From an uncultured Prevotella sp. (GTDB lineage Bacteria > Bacteroidota > Bacteroidia > Bacteroidales > Bacteroidaceae), in NCBI GenBank assembly GCA_905233985.1, contig CAJOFA010000002.1, positions 60,972 to 124,971 of the forward strand: a DNA stretch of 64,000 bases, read 5' to 3'. A program made the position numbers and the translations under genes. Below the pieces are notes generated by a model. It had not been told where the DNA came from and did no database searches. It worked only from the letters and a program-made list of their open reading frames with translations. The first letter of the stretch is position 1; every line of letters starts with the position of its first letter. Shown here one piece after another: positions 51,482 through 58,996 of this stretch.

Positions 51482-52558
51482 ATGGACATCAAGAGATATA
51501 CAGACGAGGCGGTGCAACTGCTGGAGATGCTAATTACAAAGCCCAGTATCAGCCGCGACGAGGCGCAGGCAGCCGATGTGCTACAGGCGCAGATGGAGGT
51601 GTGGGGGCTGAAGCCACGACGCTTCGGCAACAACATTGCGGCATGGGAATCAATTGATGAGAGCAAGCCCACGCTGTTGCTCAATGCACATATTGACACG
51701 GTGAAACCCGTCAGCACGTGGATGCGTGACCCGTTTAAACCGACGTTGGAAGGTGACCGACTCTATGGCTTAGGTGCTAACGACTGCGGGGGAGGACTGG
51801 TCAGTTTGCTGCAAGTGTATAGGTTTTTCAAGGAGAAAGGGGCAAGTGGCAAGGAGCAGGACGTTCCATATAATATAGTATTCCTCGCTTCCGCCGAAGA
51901 GGAAGTGTCGGGACAGCACGGTATCGTCATGGCGCTGCCTGAACTGCCACACATCGACGTGGCCATCGTGGGAGAACCGACGGGTATGCAACCTGCCGTA
52001 GCTGAGAAGGGACTGATGGTGATTGACGGAACATCACATGGACGTAGCGGACATGCTGCCCGTAACGAGGGTGTAAATGCCATCAACGAAGCGCTGGATG
52101 ACCTCTTGTGGCTGCGCGACTATCAGTTTGAACGTGTCAGCCCCCTGCTCGGGCCGGTGAAGATGTCGGTAACGGTCATCAACAGCGGCACGCAGCATAA
52201 TGTTATTCCCGATCGTTGCGATTTCATCATTGACGTTCGGACGAACGAGTGCTATTCGAACGAAGAGGTGCTCAACATTATCAAGGAACACACGCGAAGT
52301 GACATCAAGGCACGTAGTACACGTCTGAGCTCGTCACATATCCCGATGAGCCACCCGTTAGTGGAGCGTTGCATCGCATTAGGCATGACGCCGTTCGGTT
52401 CACCGACTCTCAGCGACCAGGCCCTTATGCCGTTCCCGTCTCTCAAACTGGGCCCGGGACAATCGGCACGCAGCCATTCCGCTGACGAGTATATCTGCGT
52501 CAGCGAAATAGCACAAGCCATTGAAACTTATGTTCTGTTAGTCAAGGGTAATGATTGA
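51482..52558 (+). CDS. M20-family deacylase (ArgE/DapE type)
   Basis: A 358-residue cytoplasmic zinc enzyme. ATG 51482 (MDIKRYTDEA) lies 8 bases after the promoter; an upstream ATG at 51443 falls in the -33 box. Metal ligands and catalytic residues follow the family pattern: His70/Asp72 in NAHIDTVKP, bridging Asp101 in GANDCGGG, Glu pair 139/140 in LASAEEEVSG, Glu in VGEPTG, and the C-terminal His in SHSADEY. It most likely removes an N-acyl group in arginine biosynthesis; in Bacteroidetes the pathway uses succinylated or acetylated citrulline/ornithine, so the exact substrate is open. Confidence 0.9.
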   Translation: MDIKRYTDEAVQLLEMLITKPSISRDEAQAADVLQAQMEVWGLKPRRFGNNIAAWESIDESKPTLLLNAHIDTVKPVSTWMRDPFKPTLEGDRLYGLGANDCGGGLVSLLQVYRFFKEKGASGKEQDVPYNIVFLASAEEEVSGQHGIVMALPELPHIDVAIVGEPTGMQPAVAEKGLMVIDGTSHGRSGHAARNEGVNAINEALDDLLWLRDYQFERVSPLLGPVKMSVTVINSGTQHNVIPDRCDFIIDVRTNECYSNEEVLNIIKEHTRSDIKARSTRLSSSHIPMSHPLVERCIALGMTPFGSPTLSDQALMPFPSLKLGPGQSARSHSADEYICVSEIAQAIETYVLLVKGND

Positions 52559-52577
52559 TTCTGTCAGCAATCAGTCA

Positions 52578-54194
52578 TTACCTCCGTAGCCACTGCATGG
52601 GGTTGAGCAGGTCCTTGCCTCGGCGCATCTGGAACTGCAGGATGCCCTCGGAGCCTAACGTTCCAAGCGACTGTCCCGTTGACACATGCTGTCCGCGCTT
52701 GACGCTGACCGAACCGAGGTTAGCGTAAACACTAAAATAGTTGCCGTGGCGCACAATGATGCCAGTGACACCACCCGCATTGAACACCATACTCACCTCA
52801 CCGTTATAGATACAGCGAACGGTGGTACCTGGCTGAGCCTTCAGGTTAATACCTTTGTTGTCAAGCCGCACGTTCTTCAGGCCTTCCACGTTATATTGTC
52901 CGAAGGAATTGACAACACGTCCCCCGCTAACAGGTGAGGGGAAGCGTCCGCGATTGCTCTCGAAGTTGCCGCTGAGTGTGCGGTCTTCGTCGTTGAGGGT
53001 GGTAGCCACCTCTGCCTCACGTTTCACCTCGGCAATCTCACGCTCGTCTTTCTTACGCTCCTCGGCAGCACGACGCTCGGCAGCTTGTCGCTCTTGCTCT
53101 GCTTCCCGGGCACGGCGCTCTGCTTCTTTGCGCTCGGCAGCTTCTGCCTGACGCTTTGCACGGGCCTCTGCCTTGAGTTTGGCTTCACGCTCACGTGCCT
53201 CGGCAATGCGACGTTCGTTCTCCTTCTTACGTGCCTCGGCAGCTTTACGTTTACGCTCCAACTCCTCCTGGCGTTTCTTGGCGGCCTCAGCTTCCGCTTT
53301 ACGTCTGGCCTCAGCCTTGCGCTTGGCTTCTGCTTCAGCACGGGCACGGGCACGCGCCACCTCCTCAGCGATGAGACGGTCAATCTGCGCATTGAGGGCA
53401 GCATCACGCTTACGATGTTCGGCAATGATTGCCTCGATGGTCTTATGCTCTTTCTGCAGCGTTCCCACCACACGTTTCTGCTCTGCCTGCGATGCCTCTA
53501 ACTGCTGATGCGTTGTCACGTTACGGCGTAGCAGGTTGTCTTTCTGCTGGCGGCGATTCAGTAACTCTGAATGCACGGCCGTCAGTTCCAGTTGTTTCTG
53601 CTGGATGGCTTCTGCTTGTGTACGCTGATAGGCAGCATAACGGCGCATGAAGAGCATACGCCGATACATCTGTGTGAAGTTCTTTGCGCTGAAGATGAAC
53701 ATGAGTTTGCTCCGCATAGAGCGGTTGCGATACATGTATCGCAGCGACTTGATATACCTCTGCCTGTGCTGATTGAGTTGTTCCTGAAGCAATGCCGTCT
53801 GTTCCTCCAGCAGTTGGATGGTGTCGCCAATCGTTGATAAGTCAGCACGGATGTCGTCGATGTCATGTTTTTTATCCTCAATCTCCGTGTTCAGCGTCAT
53901 CAAGTCCTGCAGCCGTTTCTTGACATCGCGCTCATTGCTGCGTAAGCGCTGTTCCTGCTCTTTAATCTGTTGTTGCAGGTTTTGGCGTTCGTTCTGCAGT
54001 TTCTTGATGTTCTCGTTGGTGACGGGCTTGTTCTGCTTGGGTGCAGCCTGTTTTTTCTTGGTGGGCTTCTTCTGTTGTGGAGCCGGTTTCTTCTTCACGG
54101 CAGTCTTTGCCGGTTTCTTCACTGGCTTCTTACGCTGAGCGTAGGGAGCCAGTGTGAAACAAAGCATCAACAAAAGAACTGTCAGTCTTCTCAT
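52578..54194 (-). CDS. EnvC-like murein hydrolase activator (coiled coil plus degenerate LytM domain)
   Basis: A 538-residue exported protein (signal peptide to PYAQ). Then come a Lys/Pro/Gln-rich linker (residues ~21-60), a long coiled coil from ~62 to ~410 with an Arg/Glu/Ala-rich stretch, and a C-terminal M23/LytM domain (~420-538). Zinc ligands of active M23 peptidases are missing: HxGxD is replaced by NKGINL and HLHFE by ILQFQ. This matches EnvC, a non-catalytic activator of cell-division amidases. It is the last gene of the dut-TPR-DUF4292-EnvC operon, a gene order I recognise as common in Bacteroidetes. Confidence 0.9.
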   Translation of the reverse strand: MRRLTVLLLMLCFTLAPYAQRKKPVKKPAKTAVKKKPAPQQKKPTKKKQAAPKQNKPVTNENIKKLQNERQNLQQQIKEQEQRLRSNERDVKKRLQDLMTLNTEIEDKKHDIDDIRADLSTIGDTIQLLEEQTALLQEQLNQHRQRYIKSLRYMYRNRSMRSKLMFIFSAKNFTQMYRRMLFMRRYAAYQRTQAEAIQQKQLELTAVHSELLNRRQQKDNLLRRNVTTHQQLEASQAEQKRVVGTLQKEHKTIEAIIAEHRKRDAALNAQIDRLIAEEVARARARAEAEAKRKAEARRKAEAEAAKKRQEELERKRKAAEARKKENERRIAEAREREAKLKAEARAKRQAEAAERKEAERRAREAEQERQAAERRAAEERKKDEREIAEVKREAEVATTLNDEDRTLSGNFESNRGRFPSPVSGGRVVNSFGQYNVEGLKNVRLDNKGINLKAQPGTTVRCIYNGEVSMVFNAGGVTGIIVRHGNYFSVYANLGSVSVKRGQHVSTGQSLGTLGSEGILQFQMRRGKDLLNPMQWLRR

Positions 54195-54214
54195 TCAACA
54201 GCCTTGTTCAGCAA

Positions 54215-55063
54215 TTAGAGTGCCATGAATCGACGCAGGATCTCGTCCACCGTCACCTCACGATACTTGACAGACACTTCAGTACGTGTCTCCCAGTTAT
54301 CCTCATTACCGATGTAGTTGAGCACCATACCGAGCTTCACCTCCTTCTTGGGGGTGGTAAAGGTAATGTTGTGCTCCAGCGGGAAGGGCTTACGGTTCAG
54401 CAGGGCGAAGTTCTCGTAATCCCAGTTGAGCTGTGTGTTGCCGTTGAAGCGGTCGGAATACAGGATGTTGGCCATGCGGATCTTTGCCTGATCCTTGGTG
54501 GCGAGCCAACGATACTGCATCTTGTCCTGGTCAAGTGAGATGACAACATCCTCTCCCGTCAGGTCAGCGTCATACTTCTTCAAAGCCTCGTCGGTCACCT
54601 TGGCCTGTCCGGGGATGAACAGCTCGTTCCAGAACAGCGCCTGTAGCGAATAGAAGTTCAATCCTGAGTTACGAAGGAAGTCCAGTTGTGCATAGGATGC
54701 CTTCAGGTACTGCTTGTTGATACGGTCCATAATCAGCACATAGTCGGGAGTGAACTCCAGACGGCCAGCCTCCACGAAACCAAAAGCCATCAGCTGCAGA
54801 CGGATGACATCGTTGCGTTTCATTTTCAGGTTACCCGTCAGCGTGAGTTTCTGCACACCGACTTCGACAGAGAACTTTACCTTAGTCGTTACGAACTTCG
54901 CAAACTGCGCGTTGTCATTGACTTGCTGCAAGAACTGCTGCTGCTTCATCGATTCAACTGTGACGGGTTTCTGGACCTCAGCCACTTGCTTCTTGGACTT
55001 ACAACCTGTAAGCACGAAAGGAGCTGCTAATACAGCGACCTTCAGAAAATTACGTAATTTCAT
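54215..55063 (-). CDS. DUF4292 outer membrane lipoprotein
   Basis: A 282-residue lipoprotein (FVLTGC, Cys21). The body has repeated beta strands (KVKFSVEVGVQKLTLTGNLKMKRNDVIRLQLMAFGFVEAGRLEFTPDYVLIMDR) resembling the LolB/LppX-like lipid-binding half barrel, typical of DUF4292. A role in lipoprotein or lipid handling at the outer membrane is inferred. Its start overlaps the stop of the TPR gene by four bases (ATGA), and EnvC follows 20 bp later. Confidence 0.88.
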   Translation of the reverse strand: MKLRNFLKVAVLAAPFVLTGCKSKKQVAEVQKPVTVESMKQQQFLQQVNDNAQFAKFVTTKVKFSVEVGVQKLTLTGNLKMKRNDVIRLQLMAFGFVEAGRLEFTPDYVLIMDRINKQYLKASYAQLDFLRNSGLNFYSLQALFWNELFIPGQAKVTDEALKKYDADLTGEDVVISLDQDKMQYRWLATKDQAKIRMANILYSDRFNGNTQLNWDYENFALLNRKPFPLEHNITFTTPKKEVKLGMVLNYIGNEDNWETRTEVSVKYREVTVDEILRRFMAL

Positions 55064-56841
55064 TGTTTGATGTATTTTTTAAGTTTAATTTTTTTTTGCA
55101 GTAATGTCTTCCGCTTCCCCGTTATCTCGGAGTCGTTGGAGCTTTTCTCAAGAGCCATGCGCCAGAAGTCGAGGGCTTCCGTTTTGTCGCCGGTATGAAA
55201 GTATATATCACCAGCATGTTCCAACAGAACCGCCGACGGTTCGGGGTCACATTGCAACGTCTGATCCATGTATATCTTTGCCTCCGCATAGCGTTCCAGT
55301 CGGAACAGAATCCATGCATAGGTGTCAAGGTATGCTGCGTTTTTGGGTTCGGCCATGATAGCGCGGTACGACATCCTCTCAGCTTTTTCGAGTTCCTCGT
55401 TGCGTTCGCTGAGGTAGTAGGCATAGTCATTCAGACAGCCGATGTTGTCAGGGTTGTACTGCAGACATGAGTCACAGGCAGCCAGCGCCTCTTCTTCGAG
55501 GCCTTTCTTGTGGAGCAGGTGTCCCAACAAGGCATAGAAGTCGCTTGCCAGCATGGGATTGCTCTCTTCGGTGATGACGCTCACTCCGTTCTGGAAGGCG
55601 CTGAGCGCATTGTCCAAGTCATCCTGACGGTAATAGGCAAAGCCCTGATAGTAGTAGAAGGACATCTCTTCCGGATTATACCGTCGGGCATCGCTGCAGA
55701 GCGTGATGACCTTCGGCATGTCTTCGCGCGACCATGCATCAGCCACTAACTGCAGTCGGGCGTAGGAGTTGTCCGGCTCAATCTCCAGCACTTTGTAGTT
55801 CATGGCGTTGAGTGAGTCCTGCGGCATGTTGATGAGCTTCATGTAGGCGGCACACATCGATGCTATCTCCGCATCTTCCTGCGGCAGCTGCAGCACCTGA
55901 CGGAAGTGGTTGAGCACACGGACACTGTCCGTTCCTCCCACAGCATGACCGTCCTGTGTAGGAGCACCTCCCAAACTCTGCATCGCCTCATTACGAAGCA
56001 TCTCTATGCGGGTTTCCTGCGGCGTCTTCGGATGCAGCAGCACGCGCTCGCTGGTTCGCTCTGCTGCGTCTGTGTTGCCGGTCAGCGTGTAGTAGTTGAC
56101 CATCGAAAGCATCGCTCCGATGTGGTCGGGCTCTTGTCTGAGCACGTCCTGATACACCTGGTGGGCTTTCTCCACCTCGTCGTTCTGCAGCAACGCATCG
56201 CCATACATCACAAGGTAGTTCAGGTCGTTGGGATATTGGTCGGCCAGTGCTTTCATCTCGGCAATGGCGGCCTCACGGTTACCCATCTGTGTATAGAGCT
56301 CACTCTTGGCTTGTGTGAGTCGTTCACTCTTGCCGTTGATGAGCTCCACCTGTTCGAGTGCCTTGACTGCCTTTTCATACTGACCGGTATTCTGATAGAG
56401 CTCGTAGAGCACAGCCTGGATGTCATCACGGCTGTTGTCGCGGGCGATGAGCTCTTCATAGACTCCGATGGCTTCGTTGTATTGCTGCTGGCTGAGGTAG
56501 GTCTGTGCCAGTGTCTCGGCAAAGATGTCGTTATCGGGTGACAGCTCGTAGGCACGCTTCATGTATTCGAGTGCCTTTTCACGGTTATGGTCAATGCGAT
56601 AATAATGCGACAGGAAATAGTAGGCTTCTGACGCGTTGGGGTTGATTTCCACACAATGGCGCAACAGGTCGAACGCCGCGTCGTGGTTACCTTTCTGCCG
56701 TTCGCAGATGGCGTCTAAGAAAAAAGCATCGTAGCGCTGTGCATCGGAAACTGAAAGTTGAGCGTCGTGCGACGGAGATTGTGCCAGACAAGTCATTGTC
56801 CAGCCAGTCATCATCAGCACTATGCACAATATCTTTTTCAT
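55060..56841 (-). CDS. Tetratricopeptide repeat protein of the dut operon
   Basis: A 593-residue exported protein (signal peptide to TCLAQS) made almost entirely of TPR repeats, for example CVEINPNASEAYYFLSHYYRIDHNREKALEYMKRAYELSP and DSCLQYNPDNIGCLNDYAYYLSERNEELEKAERMSYRAI. TPR arrays act as protein-interaction scaffolds, and the conserved operon with DUF4292 and EnvC points to cell-envelope assembly. No enzymatic domain is visible. Confidence 0.9.
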   Translation of the reverse strand: MKKILCIVLMMTGWTMTCLAQSPSHDAQLSVSDAQRYDAFFLDAICERQKGNHDAAFDLLRHCVEINPNASEAYYFLSHYYRIDHNREKALEYMKRAYELSPDNDIFAETLAQTYLSQQQYNEAIGVYEELIARDNSRDDIQAVLYELYQNTGQYEKAVKALEQVELINGKSERLTQAKSELYTQMGNREAAIAEMKALADQYPNDLNYLVMYGDALLQNDEVEKAHQVYQDVLRQEPDHIGAMLSMVNYYTLTGNTDAAERTSERVLLHPKTPQETRIEMLRNEAMQSLGGAPTQDGHAVGGTDSVRVLNHFRQVLQLPQEDAEIASMCAAYMKLINMPQDSLNAMNYKVLEIEPDNSYARLQLVADAWSREDMPKVITLCSDARRYNPEEMSFYYYQGFAYYRQDDLDNALSAFQNGVSVITEESNPMLASDFYALLGHLLHKKGLEEEALAACDSCLQYNPDNIGCLNDYAYYLSERNEELEKAERMSYRAIMAEPKNAAYLDTYAWILFRLERYAEAKIYMDQTLQCDPEPSAVLLEHAGDIYFHTGDKTEALDFWRMALEKSSNDSEITGKRKTLLQKKIKLKKYIKQ

Positions 56842-56865
56842 TCAATCAACTTTCAGCTATCAACT

Positions 56866-57300
56866 TTATTTCACTCCCGTATGTCCGTAACCACCGGCAC
56901 CACGCTCGGTTTCATCGAGTTCCTCAACTAACTCGAACTCGGCTTGCTCATGGCGTGCTATCACCATCTGGGCAATGCGTTCGCCGTCGTTGATGACGAA
57001 GTCCTCCTGCGAGAGATTGATGAGCACTACGCCCACCTCACCGCGGTAGTCGGCATCGATGGTTCCCGGGGCGTTGAGCACGGTCAACCCGTGTTTCAGG
57101 GCCAATCCGCTGCGGGGTCTCACCTGTGCCTCGAAACCCTCGGGCAGGGCGATAAACAATCCCGTAGGAATCAGTCGGCGCTCCATGGGGCGCAACACAA
57201 TGGGCTCACTCAAATTAGCACGCAAATCCATGCCAGCACTCTGCGATGTGGCATACTGAGGTAGTGGCTGACGGCCACGATTTACAACTTTTATCTTCAT
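56866..57300 (-). CDS. dut: Deoxyuridine 5'-triphosphate nucleotidohydrolase
   Basis: A 144-residue trimeric dUTPase that makes dUMP and keeps uracil out of DNA. ATG 57300 is chosen because the longer frame would need a TTG. All five motifs are present: AGMDLRA (22-28), [11 protein letters not shown] (61-71), [17 protein letters not shown] (79-95), GERIAQMVI, and the C-terminal arm [10 protein letters not shown]. It is divergent from the dGTPase gene and starts only about 7 bases from its -7 element. Confidence 0.97.
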   Translation of the reverse strand: MKIKVVNRGRQPLPQYATSQSAGMDLRANLSEPIVLRPMERRLIPTGLFIALPEGFEAQVRPRSGLALKHGLTVLNAPGTIDADYRGEVGVVLINLSQEDFVINDGERIAQMVIARHEQAEFELVEELDETERGAGGYGHTGVK

Positions 57301-57307
57301 CAAGGTG

Positions 57308-57315
57308 CAAAATTA
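57308..57315 (-). promoter_or_regulatory. Promoter -7 element of dut (short or no leader)
   Basis: TAATTTTG on the minus strand, followed by 7 bases and the ATG. No clear -33 TTTG. Confidence 0.55.
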
Positions 57316-57378
57316 GTGATTTCTGATGAAATATCCATATTTTTCGCGTGAAAATGTCAATAATTCTGCAAAAAAGAT

Positions 57379-57386
57379 TAATTTTG
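57379..57386 (+). promoter_or_regulatory. Promoter -7 element of the dGTPase gene
   Basis: TAATTTTG about 66 bases before the ATG at 57453, back to back with the dut promoter. Confidence 0.5.
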
Positions 57387-57452
57387 CACGTAAAATACAG
57401 ACAATAGCCAGAAATCGGAAACGAAAACCGGAAAATCGAAAAAACAACATAC

Positions 57453-58793
57453 ATGGATTGGAATCAACTTATCTCCAACCGACGCTTAGGTCAGGAGTAC
57501 CGTCACGCCAAGCGTCATGACGACCGGACAGAGTTCAAACGCGACTATGACCGCCTCATCTTCTCTGCCCCTTTCCGCCGTCTGCAGAACAAGACTCAGG
57601 TGTTTCCCCTGCCGGGCAGCATCTTCGTTCATAACCGTCTGACCCACTCGCTTGAAGTGGCCAGCGTCGGCATGTCTTTAGGCAACGACGTCGCCCAGCA
57701 GCTTATTCGCACCACACGCCCTGAGCTGCGCGGCACGATGTTCGAGCAAATCGGACAAATCGTATCTACCGCCTGCCTTGCTCACGACCTCGGCAACCCG
57801 CCTTTCGGCCACAGCGGAGAGAAAGCCGTCCAGACCTTCTTTACCGAAGGTCCCGGCAGCGAGCTGAAGGAGCGGCTGACACCCATCTTCTGGGATGACA
57901 TCACGCACTTCGAGGGTAATGCCAATGCCTTCCGGTTACTCACACACCAGTTCTGTGGTCGTCGCCCGGGTGGTTTTGTCATGACCTATTCCACACTGGC
58001 CAGCATCGTGAAGTACCCCTGTGCCTCTTCCGCAGCAGGAAAGAAAGGGAAGTTCGGGTTCTTCGAGAGCGAGCGTGAGAACTATCTGCGTATTGCCGAC
58101 ACGCTCGGGATTCGCCGACTGTCAGCCGATGGAGAGCCGCTGCGTTATGCACGCCATCCGCTGGTGTATCTCGTGGAGGCTGCCGATGACATCTGTTATG
58201 AGATTATGGACCTTGAAGATGCTCACAAACTGAAGATACTTTCTTACGACGAAACGGAGCGTCTTTTGCTCAGTTTCTTCGATGAAATGGGGCAAAATCG
58301 CATCAAACAGCGCATCGAGGAGGAGCAGGTGGACGACCCGAACGAGAAGGTGGTCTATATGCGCTCATGCGTCATCGGACTCTTGGAACACGAGTGCGTA
58401 CAGACGTTCATCGCCAACGAACAGCAGATACTCGACGGCACGTTCGAGGGGAGTCTCATCGGCCACATGAGTGAGCTGCCCCGTCAGGCCTATAAGGATT
58501 GTGCTTCTTTGTCCGTGCGGCGCATCTACAAAAGCAAGCCCGTGCTCGACGTGGAGCTGTCGGGTTACAAAATCATGGAGACGCTCATGCAGCAGATGGT
58601 GCGTGCCGTCCTGAACCCCGACCGCTACTACTCGCAACAGCTCATCGGCCGTGTGTCGTCGCAGTACGACATCCACGCCACAGACTTGGAGACGCGCCTC
58701 ATGGCCGTCATCGACTACATTGCCGGCATGACCGATGTCTATGCCCTGGATGTCTATCAGAAAATCAACGGTATCTCGTTGCCTATCGTATAA
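57453..58793 (+). CDS. dgt: Deoxyguanosinetriphosphate triphosphohydrolase (HD superfamily)
   Basis: A 446-residue cytoplasmic enzyme that hydrolyses dGTP or other dNTPs to the nucleoside and triphosphate. The HD metal site is intact: RLTHSLEV (His65) and AHDLGNPPFGHSGE (His111-Asp112), and a later Asp in LVEAADDICYEIMDLEDAH. The N-terminal MDWNQLISNRRLG and the ERxDxxRDRDRIIFS-like segment (DRTEFKRDYDRLIFSAPFRRLQNKTQVFP) are typical. With dut next door, the pair controls nucleotide pools. Confidence 0.95.
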   Translation: MDWNQLISNRRLGQEYRHAKRHDDRTEFKRDYDRLIFSAPFRRLQNKTQVFPLPGSIFVHNRLTHSLEVASVGMSLGNDVAQQLIRTTRPELRGTMFEQIGQIVSTACLAHDLGNPPFGHSGEKAVQTFFTEGPGSELKERLTPIFWDDITHFEGNANAFRLLTHQFCGRRPGGFVMTYSTLASIVKYPCASSAAGKKGKFGFFESERENYLRIADTLGIRRLSADGEPLRYARHPLVYLVEAADDICYEIMDLEDAHKLKILSYDETERLLLSFFDEMGQNRIKQRIEEEQVDDPNEKVVYMRSCVIGLLEHECVQTFIANEQQILDGTFEGSLIGHMSELPRQAYKDCASLSVRRIYKSKPVLDVELSGYKIMETLMQQMVRAVLNPDRYYSQQLIGRVSSQYDIHATDLETRLMAVIDYIAGMTDVYALDVYQKINGISLPIV

Positions 58794-58865
58794 TCACATT
58801 ATTCAAGTTTCGCATGCACATATTGGTCGGCCTTTGGCCTCATAATTATAGAAAAATTGAATCAT

Positions 58866-58957
58866 AAAATTATAAGAATAGTGCAGATAAATACACCATA
58901 GACATCAAAAGATGCGTAGCCTTTTTATAATTTTGAAATAAATTTTCTTATAATTTT
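58866..58957. repeat. 13-bp inverted repeats in an A/T-rich intergenic region
   Basis: AAAATTATAAGAA (58866-58878) and TTCTTATAATTTT (58945-58957) are perfect inverted copies 66 bp apart, with a further partial copy (TTTTATAATTTTGA) at about 58922-58935. The segment could fold, or be the remains of a small mobile element; I see no target duplication. Confidence 0.5.
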
Positions 58958-58996
58958 GAGCGAAGCGACCATTAAATCAAACAATTAACACCTAAA

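Noticed and set aside
58866..58957. Complete MITE or insertion sequence
   Set aside because: Inverted repeats are present but I could not find a target-site duplication, a second copy in the window or a transposase.
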